Below are positions 44,291-56,208 of a stretch of 64,000 nt of DNA, in pieces (position 1 is the first letter of the stretch; each line of letters opens with the position of its first letter). The notes beneath the pieces are model-generated. The model did not search any database and was not told the origin of the DNA. It saw nothing but the letters and a program-made list of their open reading frames with translations. Made by a program: the position numbers and the translations under genes. The stretch is from positions 205,451,501 to 205,515,500 of the forward strand of contig NC_134139.1 in NCBI RefSeq assembly GCF_033958435.1. The letters run 5' to 3'. Source of the DNA: Carettochelys insculpta (taxonomy: Eukaryota; Chordata; Testudines; Carettochelyidae).

Positions 44291-44323
44291 CCTAATTGCT
44301 CGGTGGGCTTCCTCTCTCCCTAG
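44291..44323 (+). promoter_or_regulatory. MSRA 3' splice site: branch-point candidate, pyrimidine tract and acceptor AG
   Basis: CTAAT at 44292-44296 matches the yUnAy branch-point pattern, with its adenosine at 44295, 28 nt before the acceptor AG. The pyrimidine-rich stretch CTTCCTCTCTCCCTAG lies between them. A CR1 3' tail ends at about 44288, just outside this module. Confidence 0.6.
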
Positions 44324-44430
44324 GTATGCGGCAAGGTAATGACTTTGGCACCCAGTATCGCTCGGCCATCTACACATTCTCTCAGGACCAGATGGAAGCT
44401 GCTCTGAAATCTAAAGAGGATTATCAAAAG
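44324..44430 (+). CDS. MSRA: MSRA internal coding exon (peptide-methionine sulfoxide reductase A)
   Basis: This 107-nt exon encodes 35 whole codons after the last two bases of a split Gly codon. The peptide starts [13 protein letters not shown] and ends EDYQK, and with the split Gly it reads [14 protein letters not shown]. From family knowledge this matches the conserved internal part of MsrA, which reduces methionine-S-sulfoxide in oxidised proteins and free methionine. The catalytic GCFW-type cysteine and the C-terminal resolving cysteines lie on other exons, none of which I found here. The acceptor is a pyrimidine run ending in TAG at 44321-44323 and the donor is GTAATA at 44431. The upstream intron is phase 1 and the downstream one phase 0. 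The reading frame has no stop or frameshift, and no other exon is visible on either side, so both flanking introns are long (over 44 kb and over 19 kb). A processed pseudogene is unlikely because both splice sites are present. Confidence 0.93.
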
Positions 44431-44436
44431 GTAATA
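44431..44436 (+). promoter_or_regulatory. MSRA 5' splice site
   Basis: The exon ends AAAAG and is followed by GTAATA. This is an acceptable GT donor directly after the last codon (Lys). Confidence 0.75.
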
Positions 44437-46860
44437 CTGGATTGGATGTGGTATTAGCCTGTGCATGATCAAAGTTGCAGGGAAATTGGGAATGAGCACA
44501 GAAAGTCAGCTCATGTTCTGTGTGTTTGCTGCATTTGCTTTTTCCATTATTTAATGTATACCATGTTTATTTTATGTTTGAATTGTTTAAAATATTTTGT
44601 GAATCATCTGGATGGCTTTGTGTGCAATGATTTAGCTACTTGTTCAGGTACATAATGTCACTGTTTCAGTGTTAAAAACAGAGTATGTGCCTGTTCCACA
44701 ATAAAACTCAGGGACCTTAGGGCTATCCAAATTCAGCTTTGCAGCTTTCCCTATTTGTACAAAGGTACAAAGCAAACCTCTTATCTAAGCACTCAAGAAA
44801 TATAGAGAAGTTTGGATCTGGATTAGAAATCGCCTACTCAGGAACCTCTCTAATCATGCGTTTCAGTATTTAAAATGTATCTGTAGCCCTTTTTAAAAAA
44901 AAGTGTAAGTACCGCCAGACTTCTCTCATGGACCCTTGAACCATCGATTGAGAAACATGGTCCTAAGGTAATCTGAGGTCTTGAAACAAGTATCATTCAA
45001 CCTTTCCAGATCCCTTTTCAGGAGTCAGATTTGTTTTGCATGCCACCAAGTTACAAATCACTTAAAAACTACTTACTTGGAAAAATATGCAAAAATACTA
45101 CAGAAGATGACTACCGAAAACTTGCTGACTCTCTACCATCTTATAATCAAATAAATGAATTGGAATAGAAATATTGCACTTACATTTCCCGTGTGAGGCG
45201 TATGAAGCACTAGAAACAAGTCATTGTCTGAATGAACTTTTAGATTGTACTGACTTTGCTAGTGTTTTTTACTTAGCCTGTTGTAAAACTAGGTAAATCT
45301 CTCATACCACTGGTTGAGTAACACTGCCATAGAGTACTTAGCAGTCCATTTGATACCTGCTTAGACCATGTGTGACTTGAGGGAGACTTACAGTCCATTG
45401 TGTGATTTTTAGAGAGATCCTCTGTGTTGACATTAGGCATAGCCTTTCATGGGCACATACTGCTATCAGACAACACAGGATTAGTTTAGTGTGAGAGGCA
45501 GGGAGCTCTAGAGACTATTTCAACTTCAGTGGCTCCTGTGAACATTCCCATATAAATTAACAACATTTGGGTCGTGGTTTGGTCTATCATAAGAAATCTT
45601 GTAGAACTCAGATTGACAAAAGCCAGCTGAATTACTGTATCTTAGAAGAGACTACTCTGAAAAATAGTAAAACGATTAAAGTGACACTCCCGAAGAACAT
45701 AAGCTCACTCTCCAGTTTTATTGAAATGTTAACAATGTGCACATCCATGTTGTGACAGCCCTCTAGGTTTCATACTTTCACCATTCTTGTGAACAGGCAG
45801 ATAACTGAAATGTCCATTGTCTGATTAGTTGATTTTTAATTTGCAAACTTTCATCAAGTCAGCCACGATCAGAACGAATGCCTTGCTTTTCTGTTGTTGC
45901 TTTATTCAAGATTCTTAATAGCATTACAACTCCCGATGTGAAGAGTCTGACAGTCTTGTCCTTTCAAGATCCATCTTTTTTTTTTTTCAAAAAATGTTGA
46001 TGACTTTGTATATTTCATGTTGAACAGTTGGCCTAACTTGGAAGCTAAGGTCACCATACAGCTGTTGTCAGAGATTGTACAAGGCATCATTGTAGAATGA
46101 AATCAGTACTATAGCTTGTTCTCAACAGTTTCCTTCCTACAATATTTTTTCACAGTGAAAACATGTAGAACGTCACTCAACACGTCTGTAATAGAACTTC
46201 CAGCTCCTTGTGATGGAGGAGGAATTGCTACCAGATTATGCTAGAGGTCCTGCCAGTACAACATCTAGTCTTTGATAGTGACAAGTACCAGAGGCCACAG
46301 AGAAGGGTGTAAAAAGTCCTACAATGGACAATTATAGAGTAACCTTCTATTATGTAATTATAACATAATGCTGTGTTGCAGCTCATCCAGCTAGTGGTGC
46401 TAAGAGAAAGGCACCTTTTACATCTCCCTCCAAGAAAAGAGATCATGTCACTTATGCGGGGCTCTCAGTGGAGGATGATTATGTTGAATGACAAGAATAT
46501 TGGAGAGCTAGTCCTTAGCTATCATGGGGATAGCACTTTAGAGATGCTGATATATAAGATAGAATAACAGAGGCCCTTCAAGAATATTTAAAACTAGTAC
46601 AGTAAGGAGCTGAACTGCTGAGGAATAAAAAAAGCAAACCAGAAGTATAGGCCAGTCCAAATAAGAATCTGTAGCTCTTGAGCTATATGTAGTGTGTTTT
46701 ATTTTTATAACTCTGTATATGCTAATTTTATGCATACTGTTGACTGCTTTGCATATACTTGCCAAGGTCTGGTATGCAAATCAATCTTTGAATATGCAAA
46801 TAACAAAATTCCAAAAGGCTGCTAGCATCTTAATAACTGTGCCTGCAAGTTGTGTGGAAT
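44437..46860. other. MSRA intron, no recognised element
   Basis: AT-rich. A short stretch near 45440-45475 (TAGCCTTTCATGGGCAC) weakly resembles a PLE tail. No further MSRA exon is visible. Confidence 0.4.
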
Positions 46861-47645
46861 TGTCTACATATTTTTGTAGTTCGGGTGGTCGTTATTGTAG
46901 GGTCCAGGTTATTTTCCTAAATAATGCAACTTATAGTAAAATGACTTATAAAGGGGAATTAATATCCATAAAGACTAATGTAATTAGCTTGAGAAATGTT
47001 CCCTATACATACAGTTCACACACATCGTACATATAATGTATCTATAACCCACAAAACACAATAAATAGAAATACAATAGAAATAAATAGAATAAAGAAAT
47101 AGATAACTAATAATAAGATAAATAAACATATAGAAGAAGATAAGCCAGCTCCTCACCAGTCCCTGCAAGTCCCCACCACTTCCCTGGTAGTTCCCACTGG
47201 CTCCATCCTAGTCCCTGTCAGCTCCCTACCAGCTTCCTGCTACTCTCCACCGGCCCTCCTCCAGCTCCCTGCCAGTCCCCACCAGCTCCCCGCCAGCTCC
47301 CCGCTATTCCCTGCAGCTCCCTGCTGGCTTCCGGTGGCTCCCCGCCACTCCCCAGCTGTCTCTGTTGGAGGCCCACCGGCTCACCCCTCTGCTCCCCCAG
47401 CTACCTGCCAGCTCCCCACCAGTCCCCCATGACTTCAGGGCTCACTTCCAGGCCCTGACACTACAGTGCCTGCCACCCAGCCACCACAAAGCTCCAATAT
47501 GTTCCTGGCTTTTGGTCCTTCGGCCCCTAAACTACGTAAGTGCGGATCAGTGCGACTTATAATGAATCTGCTTTCCTGAATTAATTAACCACTTATTTGT
47601 GAAATGACTTATAGAGGAATGACTTATAATGAGGACTGCCTGTGG
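46861..47645. repeat. Unclassified repeat with CT-rich minisatellite
   Basis: The centre (about 47150-47440) is built from degenerate CAGCTCCCTGCCAGTCCC-type units. GAAATGACTTATAGAGGAAT near the right and AAAATGACTTATAAAGGGGA near the left are related, so the whole could be a DNA element with an expanded interior. The right end GAGGACTGCCTG resembles a Tigger terminus. Confidence 0.4.
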
Positions 47646-48836
47646 TTGCACTCACTTAAGTATAGATATGAAGCTCCCTAAATTTCTGTTTCAGTGTACA
47701 AATTGGCTGCTGATGTTTTTTCATCATATACACCTTACAAAAATTCATGCTACTTATTATTGTTACGTTGGACCCATGCCATTTGTAACTTGCTTTCTTT
47801 CCTCTTTTGCCCTTTTGAGCCATATCACAACCTGAGTCTTACAGCTTTTTGTTTGCTCTCCCAAAATTAAGCCTGTCACCAAACTCATACTAACTTGAAG
47901 GCAAAAATCTCAAAACAAAACCATATTACATAATACTATGTGAGCTGCCATCTCAATAGTAGAATTTCCTATTGGCATAATTTATAGAAATCCAGCTTGT
48001 TTGAAGGCTATCACTTTCGATGGAAAGTGCATCTAATTGGGATACTAATATAATTAGGCAGAAATATGTAACTGATATCATGCATAGTTTGTTTCTGCAG
48101 TGAGAAGGTGACTTAAAAAAGGTGACTATTCTGTCAGTTACTCTGCTACTCAACACACATGTAGTGTAGTTACCAGAGCAACTGCCATATCATCTACAAT
48201 AACATTGTAGTTATGGGAAACCTCTTTTGTTGAGAGAGCAGTGACCCACACCGATATTTTGTAGGAACCATTTTTTCCCTTTGACTTGCATTGCATTATT
48301 TTAAGGTAAATATATACAGTAAACTTACTTATTAATTCATGTGCTACTCACAATAGACATGCAATAATGCTTGAGCCACTTTTACATATGTCAGATGCAT
48401 CTCCATAAACGTTGTCAAGTCGGATAAAGGGCACTTATGTCTAGCATGCTGCTTGGGTTTCTATGTGCGATGTGCTAAATGGATAGTACCAACAATATAT
48501 GTGTGAGTGGTACTGATGATTTGCTGGCACTGTAACTGAATTAAAGCCAAGTTGTCTTGTTTGTTATCTTGCTGCATAATGGAAAATGAACTCAGGCCAC
48601 TTATCTGTCTTTTTGAAAGGTGATGCAGAATTGTAAAAATGTGGGATGGGATCCTGGGATCTAGACCAGCCCCATGTGCTGATGTAGGATCGAGTATAGG
48701 TTATGTTGTCTTCTTCCACTGAAGGAACTTGTTTTGGTTTTATTGGAGATAAAAATCCACCTGCTTCAGGACAGGGCAACCATTAGCTCACTGGAGTTAG
48801 GAAGAAGGAACTTCCTTTACATATGGGATGTCCCAC
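47646..48836. other. Intronic sequence without a recognised element
   Basis: No coding or repeat signature that I recognise. Confidence 0.4.
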
Positions 48837-49415
48837 AACAACTCATGAGAACGGCCATACTAGAACAGACCAAAGGTCCATCTAGGCCGGAGTCCTGTCT
48901 TCAGACAGTTGCCAAATGTCAGAGTGAACAGAACAGGTAATCATCAAGTGATCCCTCCCTTATCAGCCATTTCCAGCCTCTGACAAAGAGAGGCTAAGGA
49001 CAAAATTCCTACCCATACTGGCTCATAAGTATTGATGGACCTGTCCTCCAGGAATTTATCTAGTTCTTTTTTGAACCCCTTTAAGGTCTTGGTCTTTACA
49101 ACATCCTCTGGCAAGGAGTTCCACAGATTGATTGTGTGCTAGGTGAACAAATATTTCTTTTTGTTTGTTTTAAACCTGTTACCTATTATTTTCATTTGAT
49201 GACGCCTAGTTCTTATGTTATGGGAACAAGTAAATAACTTTTTCTTATTTGCTTTCTCCATACCTGTCATGATTTTATAGACCTCTGTCATATCCCCCCA
49301 CCCTTAATCACCTCTTTTCTAATCTGAAAAGTCCCAGTCTTTTTAGTCTCTTCATACAGCATCTGTTCCAAAGCCCTAATCATTTTTATTGCCCTTTTCA
49401 GAAGCAGTTTTTATA
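48837..49415 (-). mobile_element. CR1 LINE 3' portion, decayed
   Basis: Colinear with 40420-40980: ACGGCCATACTAGAACAGAC, CAAGGAGTTCCACAGATTGA, and GAAAAGTCCCAGTC followed by TTTTTAGTCTCTTC. It has more substitutions and frame breaks than the CR1 at 40394. Confidence 0.8.
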
Positions 49416-50754
49416 AACCTGCTGGTAGAGATGTTGGAGACATGCTGTTGTTCAAGAGGGATTACAACAGCTGTGAATGACAAATCTTATACCTATGAAA
49501 CAATAAAGTTATGTCTCACATTAATATCTTAATGCTCAAAAAGACTGACTTCAAGTGGGAGAAGCCTATATTTTTCCTTGTAAACCTGAATCCCTATCAC
49601 ATTCTTGAGGAACCCAACCCTTCAGATTGTGCACACTTCCTATAAGGTGGTGAGGTATCATTATCCTTCTAATTGCAGAATTGTGCTTTTCTGTGTCCTT
49701 TAAAATCTCTGCTTAATTATCCACTCAAGTGTCCACTAATAGGAAGATCTTCTCCCAGGACTTTAGCATACTGAGTATGCAACATACCCACCGCTTATTA
49801 ATCCAGAGGGTAAGAAGGAGGTTCTACAATGAACCTGAGCTGCCTCCTCCACCCTCCCCTCATGCACATCTATTTTCAGCTGTGAAACTTGTTGCTGGTT
49901 CTGGCAGCTGTTTAACAGCTGGGAAATGGCAATACAGAAACCGGGAATGAATTATGTATTGGGGCCAAGCGTCTTTGACTGTTTATGAAAGGGGAGGCAG
50001 TGAACGGTAATATGTATTATAATACAGTTCCACTGTTGGTGAGTTGTAATAAAAGTGTAAGTATAATTATAAAAACAGAAAATGGGGGGCAGAACTTGAT
50101 GACTGTTCTGTGATTTAGTTCTTCAATACATTTTGTCTGAAGCTGAGGTGTTTGCAGCTTTTTTTTAATGCAGTTGAACCTGAGGTTATTTAATTTTCAA
50201 GGCAGTTGCAAATCTGGGGCTGGTTGTCAAATGAATTATCTCGGCAATAATCTAGATGCAGAATTAGGGTGGGCGTTGTGTGTTTGGCTTTTAGATTCAA
50301 GAGAAGCCAGTAGATGCTAGGGATAAACTCTATTTTAGTTTTTACTGATACCCAAAAGAGGACAGGCAAGTGATGCAGAGTTATGTAACTCTATTTCAAT
50401 ACAGAGGATAAGTGACAAGCAAATTTACAATTGATTTTAATAAATCATACACAGTTCCACCGTTAGCAAACTTATGATTGTCAGACAGGAGGTCGTGGCC
50501 TCTTTCCTTTCCCATGCACAGAGGTGTCCATAATGCAATTACTGATGAGAACAGGTTTCAGTTTCTGGTTACAGCAGGTGACATAGTGGGTTACCTCATC
50601 CAATCCCTTCCAACTGATTGTTTCTTTTTAACTTCTATTCATACTCAATTTGTTCGCTCTAGTAACATCTACCAATCAGCTACTGATTATGTAAAGTACC
50701 TTGTGCATATACCTATGATACAACTTATCAATTATATGGCCACATTCTTGCCCA
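49416..50754. other. Intronic sequence without a recognised element
   Basis: No coding or repeat signature that I recognise. Confidence 0.4.
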
Positions 50755-51010
50755 TAAGTTAAACATGGATTGGATACATGGACTGTAAGATGGATAGAAA
50801 ACTGGCCCAATGGGTAGTCATCAATGGCTTAGTTTCTGGTTGGCGGTCAGTTTCAAGTGGAATGCCCCACAGATCAGTTCTATGGCCAGTACAGTTCAAC
50901 GTCTGTTGGAACAAAATCTGGAAACCGTGTATGAAGAAAGCAGGAGAGTTTATAACACACAGTGCTGGTGGAGTGTCTCTTCGCTTGTTAGGCTCAGTAA
51001 ACACTGCCAG
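50755..51010 (+). mobile_element. CR1 reverse transcriptase fragment
   Basis: Encodes DRKLAQWVVINGLVSGWRS then SSGMPHRSVLWPVQFN, the degraded CR1 block around RT motif B (usually VNG-S-WR-V-SGVPQGS). It may be the upstream part of the CR1 that resumes at about 51660. Confidence 0.65.
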
Positions 51011-51655
51011 AAAATAAGTTGCAATTGATTATATAGGATGATGGCTTACGGATGGGAACAACGGCATGGGTGTTTTCCAAGCCTGGATAGGTTCTAGCAG
51101 CAAGACGAAGTAAGCACAATAAGCCAATAATCTAAAAAGGTTACACAGTGTCCTCGCCCATAGTTTATAGGACATCTTATCTCTAGTACAGGTGGTTTTT
51201 CTTAACAAGTTACTCAAATAAAGCAGACATTTAATGACAACTATGTGTCTAATTGGATTAATGAGGCATCTGCAAGAGTAATGATGACGCCTTCACACGA
51301 GCATATCCGAGGTGCATTATTTAGAAGATTAAAGCAAACAACAGTAACAGCATAGCGCGATAACACATTTGTTTTGAGTACCAGCTTGGGATAACAAATG
51401 GGATGGTTCTCACATGCATGGCCTCTTTTTGGAATGTGGCTGCCAGGGCAACTGTCCCTCCCTCCAAACTCCAAAGACCCATCTGAGTTGGGATGACCTT
51501 ACCTGGGTCTTGTGAGTGAGATGTGTTGGGGGAGAGGGGTGCAAGCAGGGATAACCTTCTACTCATGCTAACTGGATTTCTGAATTATAGGAGTAAAGGC
51601 CTACTTCAGACTTTAGGATACGAATAGGGGTCTTTAGCTGAAAACCATGGCCTGC
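51011..51655. other. Unassigned sequence between two CR1 parts
   Basis: It could be an insertion inside one CR1 or ordinary intron between two fragments. I see no terminal repeats to decide. Confidence 0.35.
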
Positions 51656-52620
51656 CTCAGAAATTTCCATCTTACAACATCTTTAGTAATGACCTGGATG
51701 AGGGGATGGTTGCACCCTCAGCAAATTTGCAGATGACACTAAGTTAGGAGGTCAGGTAGATACATTGCAGGATAGGAATAGGGTCCAGAGTGACCTAGAC
51801 AAATTGGAGGATTGGGCCAAAAGAAATTTGATGAGGTTCAACCAGGAGAAGTGCAGAGTCCTGCACTTGGGTTGGAATAATTCCAAGCACCATTACAGGC
51901 TGGGGACCAACTGGCTAAGTAGCAGTGCAGCAGAAAAGGACCTGGGGGGTGACAGTGAATGAAAGACTGGATATGAGTCAACAGTGTGCCCTTGTAGCCA
52001 AGAAGGCTAATGGAATATTGGAGTATACTAGGAAAAGCACTTCCAGCAGATCTAGAGAAGTTGTAATTCCCCTCCACTTGGCACTGGTGAGGCCACATCT
52101 GGAATATTGCGTACAGTTCTGGGTCCCCTAGTGTAGAAAGGATGTAGATGCATTGGAGAGAGTTCAGTGGAGGGCAATGAAAATGATTAGGGGGCTGGAA
52201 CACATGACTTATGAGGATAGGTTGAGAGACTTGGGTTTATTTAGTTTGTAGAAGGGAAGACTGAGAGGTGATTTTATAGCAGCCTTCAGCTTCCAGAAGG
52301 GGGGCTCTAAAGAGAATGGAGAGAGGCTGTTCTCAGTAGCGATGGATGGCAGAACAAGGAGCAATGGTCTAAAGTTACAGAGGGAGAGGTATAGGTCAGA
52401 TATTAGAAAAAATTATTTTCCCAGGAGGGTGGTGAAGCACTGGAATGAGTTGCCTAGAGAGGTGGTGGAATCTCCATCCCTGGGGGTTTTTAAGTCCCAG
52501 GTTGGCATAGTCATGTCTGGGATGATTTAGTTGGGGTTGATCCTGCTTTAGGCAGGGGGCTGGACTAGATGACCTCCTGAGGTCCCTTCCAGCCCTAGGA
52601 TTCTATGATTCTATGTTTCA
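51656..52620 (+). mobile_element. CR1 LINE C-terminal and 3' end
   Basis: Encodes [64 protein letters not shown] and NGLKLQRERYRSDIRKNYF in shifting frames. The 3' end GGGCTGGACTAGATGACCTC leads into repeated ATTCTATG units (52601-52616), the CR1 terminal signature. Two or more frameshifts make it defective. Confidence 0.88.
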
Positions 52621-53633
52621 GTTAGTATGTTGCAAACCTATTGTACTTAATTGTCAGTTCTATGACTGCATCTGAAAGTTTGTGCTTCCCTAGTCCCAGT
52701 AAGTCCCATTGTGCCAAAGGGAAGATAACCAATGGTCCAAGAGAACTTTTTCCTCCTCACTTGCACTGGCCAGCTCCCCTTGTACCTTATTGAAGATGGA
52801 TGATGGCAGAACATGTTCCCGCCTCTGAACATTCCTCACACCACTTTGTCCCTGCCTTAGCCTGTGAGCTGAGCTCCATCCAGACTTCGATTTTTAATTC
52901 AGTTACAGATCTTTATGCTGAACAGGGAAATCATGGCAGACATTATTGTTGGGGTTACCTAGGCTCAGCTACAGTGGAGAGAGAAAACTGTAGTTGTTTT
53001 TGTTAGTGAGAGAAGAAATTCTAGGTAAAGCACAGAAGCAGTCTTCTTGTTTCCTGACTGGAGTAGGGCCTTAAGTGACCACGCAGCTGGTGGCTAGATC
53101 ATTGGTTAGGGGCTGTAGGACCTTTTCCATCAGGTGCTGGCCCAGAGTCCTGGGGCATTAAAACCACTAGATAAGGGAGATGGCCCTTGCTCCCAGCCAC
53201 AAGGGGAAAGACTAGGACCTGTCACCCTGAGCAGTTCCTTATCCAAGTCTTTTTAGTTCAGGGTGTGGACCTCCTAGTTCATTTTCCCACAGTTGTGTCT
53301 GTGTTGGCAGGCAGGATGTGGCTATGCCTTTAGGCAGACACCCAGAGGGCACCTGCATCTTTACCAGGCAAACCCTGTCTGAGCCAAACTCTGTTCTTTT
53401 CTTTCTCTGCCTCCAGGTCTGGCATTGGATGCAGGTATAATAGGGTGGGGCTAGCTGAACCCACAAGCTTTCTTTAATCCATGCTGTGCCTGGCAGCTGT
53501 CTCTCTATTTCTTCATGATGACCAACAGGTTGAACTGCAACTACAATAATAAATCCCCTTTTTAACCCTGATCCTGCAAACTGCTCTGCATGGGTGGAAT
53601 TTGCTGCTGGCATAGCACCACACTGACATCTAA
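52621..53633. other. Intronic sequence without a recognised element
   Basis: No convincing coding signature. The 150-codon minus-strand frame (53239-53691) runs into a PLE tail and has no family motif. Confidence 0.4.
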
Positions 53634-53810
53634 TGTCCTGTGGCACCTTATAGACTAACAGATATTTTGGAGCATAAACTTTCATGGGCAAAGGCCCACT
53701 TCGTCTTTGCCCACGGAAGCTTATGCTCCAAAATATCTGTTAGTCTATAAGGTGCCACCGGCCTTCTTGTTTTTGAAGATACAGACTCACTCGGCTACCT
53801 CTCTCATGGT
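53634..53810. repeat. PLE tail family A, head-to-head pair
   Basis: Arms at 53641-53691 and about 53706-53759 are inverse copies (TGGCACCTTATAGACTAACA, TATTTTGGAGCATAA-CTTTC). The minus-strand half keeps AGGCCCACTTCGTC and joins the plus half at TTTGCCCACGGAAGC. Only a few bases separate the arms, so it would form a tight hairpin. Confidence 0.85.
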
Positions 53811-54178
53811 TGGCCCATTACAAAAGCAGTTTCTCTGCTCTTGATGTTCACACCTCCACATTAGCAACTGACAATGGGCCATATCCCCCCTGACTGAACT
53901 GACTTGCTTTCTCCTCTCTTGATGTTCACAACTCCACATTAACTGCCAATAATGGGCCACATCCACCCCGACTGAATAGACCTTGTCAGCTCTGGCCTTC
54001 CCCTTTACTGAGACCCCCTCTTTAAATCCTCCTCTGAGCTCCCACCCCCGACTCAGGCATCTGACGAGGCAGGTCTTTGCCCATGAAAGCTTATGCTCCA
54101 AAATACCTGTTATTCTATAAGGTGCCACAGGACTTCTTGTTGTTTGCGAAGATACAGACTAACTCAGCTGCCTCTCGG
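53811..54178 (+). mobile_element. PLE 3' UTR and family A tail
   Basis: The UTR has GAATAGACCTTGTCAGCTCT and a short internal duplication (TCTTGATGTTCACA-CTCCAC at about 53839 and 53917). The tail is GCATCTGACGAGGCAGGTC, TTTGCCCATGAAAGCTTATG and the usual TATAAGGTGCCACAGGACTT. The family A hammerhead-like core spans 54058-54097. Confidence 0.75.
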
Positions 54179-54279
54179 ATACTTTCTGATACTGACATCT
54201 AAGTTAGCCATTAAGCTGATTTGCAAAGATAAAACCAAACAATGATATAACTAGGCATAATGGAATTGAGCTAAACAAA

Positions 54280-54480
54280 TGGATATTTAGATTGAACAAT
54301 GGGGGAAAACCTTCCTAATGGCCAGAGTTATTAGTCTGTAGAATAGGCTGTTAAGGGAAGTGGAGGCAACATCAGTCAGTGCTGGAGAAGTTTAAATGTG
54401 CAGTAGACATGCAAAGTATTAGAGAAGATGTACCGAATAGAAACATCCTATCCTAGTTGGGAGGATAAACTAAATTGCAT
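54280..54480 (+). mobile_element. CR1 3' fragment
   Basis: AAAACCTTCCTAATGGCCAG and GGAGGCAACATCAGTCAGTG follow the layout of the CR1 C-terminal DNA. It is short and diverged. Confidence 0.5.
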
Positions 54481-55894
54481 TGTAAGTGTCATCTGCACCC
54501 CACCTTCCATCATAATAAGTTTGGTTCCATGAAAGAAAGAAAGAATACAAGGGTAAAATATGATTTTAAAGTATTCTCAAACCAGTCATTCAAATAAATG
54601 ATCAAAACTTTCACTGGTCAAATTATCACATTGCTTGGCATATCATCAGATGGCTAATTATTTTGAATATTTTGACAGATGACTGGAGCTGCAGACCAAG
54701 CATTTAATGAAATGACTACAATTTCATTGAACTGAACAGCAAAAGGAATGTACTGGATCAGATTCACACCATCATCTTCCATAAGAACAAACAGAATTAC
54801 ATCAGGACTGAATTTTATGTTTTATTACATACTGTCATATTCAGAACAGGAGGGCATCTATCAGCCAGTTACAACGGATGCCCTGTAGTTTGGTCTCACT
54901 ACATGTCTACGGGAGCAGCTGAAGCTTGAGTGATATTGATAGTTGTCTTCAAGCTTCTTTTGGAAGGATTTACACCTGTTGGTTTTATACTACTTATACT
55001 CAGAGCAGTTATATGTGATAAGTCATTGGTAGCTCCAGAGAGATTACTAATGAGTATAATTTCACATGGGCAGTCTTCTAAAGATTTAAATCATGTATTG
55101 TGACTGGGGAAGGGTTGTTCACATTGATATTTGGCTATGAAAAGGTGGCTTGCTCACAGGCTTCTTCAGATTCAGAAGGTTGATTTTAATAAGGCTTCTG
55201 AATTTCAGTAGTTTGTAAAGCATCTGATAGCTCCTCTTCAGAATATGTCAGTCTTAGAAAGTCAAGTCTCAGAGCTGAAAATATTTGTGGCCTCAACAGT
55301 GAAGTGAACAATGCTGGTTAGTCAACCTCTGACAATGGTTTTGTGAAATGAGTGAACTTGATCTGCTAAATGCTGCCTGTTTTTGTTTTGCCATTTGTCT
55401 ATAGTATAAACACCTCCTTTTCAGCTATGTTTGTGCATTTCACAGATATTTGCCTCACAGCGAACAATCATTAACTTTTCTCATGTTACCTGGACCAAAC
55501 TTGGTTTCATTGTCACTTTTAGAATATATGGGCACCTTACAGGAGACGGATAACTAGCAACTGTCCCTGCACTCTTTGCTGCACTACTGGATGACTCTGG
55601 TAGCAGGACAAAACCTTTAATTGGATGAACCTGCTATACCATGATCCAGTCATATGACTCTCCTCAAATTAACTTCATAGTAATAAGATTAAAACGTGCA
55701 TAAGATGAGTAATCATGGCTGAATAACATCACCTTTGTGCTTTGTTGGTTGCATTTGTGTTGCAATTCCATGCAAAAGAACTTGACAACGTCCAGACTTC
55801 CTTGTGAGATGTATACATTTATTTACTAGTTCTCTTGGCATTTCATCTTGTCTGGCATGGCCAGCAGCCACGTGAGCTTCTTTTAGGACATCAT
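54481..55894. other. Intronic sequence without a recognised element
   Basis: No coding or repeat signature that I recognise. Confidence 0.4.
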
Positions 55895-56208
55895 GGGCTT
55901 GTCCACACTACCTCCCTATTTTGAAGGGAGGATGGTAAGTGGGTGTCTAGAGATTATTAATGAAGTGCTGAGGAGTAAATTTTGAGGAGTAAAGGGACTT
56001 CAAAGTTGCCCAGGCACTTCGAAGTACCGGAGGGTTAGCCACAGCTACACGCAAGCCGGCACTTCGAAGTTTAACACTTGGGAGTTGCCGCGGGGGAGAA
56101 TTAGCTTTATGAAGTGCTGCATATGCACCGTAGCACTTCATTAATAATCTCCTGACACCCTACTTACCATCCTTCCTTCCAAATAGGGAGGTAGCATAGA
56201 CACAGCCC
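55895..56208. mobile_element. Fold-back MITE of the TGTCTACACT-terminus group
   Basis: The left end GGGCTTGTCCACACTACCTC is inverted relative to the right end GGTAGCATAGACACAGCCC. Inverted homology continues inward on both sides (CTCCCTATTTTGAAGGGAGG versus CCTTCCAAATAGGGAG; ATTATTAATGAAGTGCT versus AGCACTTCATTAATAAT), so each half is about 100 bp or more of paired sequence. Confidence 0.7.

Noticed and set aside
45438..45475. Possible further PLE tail
   Set aside because: The match is limited to a short TTTCATGGGCA stretch, too little to annotate.
53239..53691. 150-codon minus-strand frame
   Set aside because: It begins in a PLE tail and has no recognisable domain, so it is probably a chance frame.
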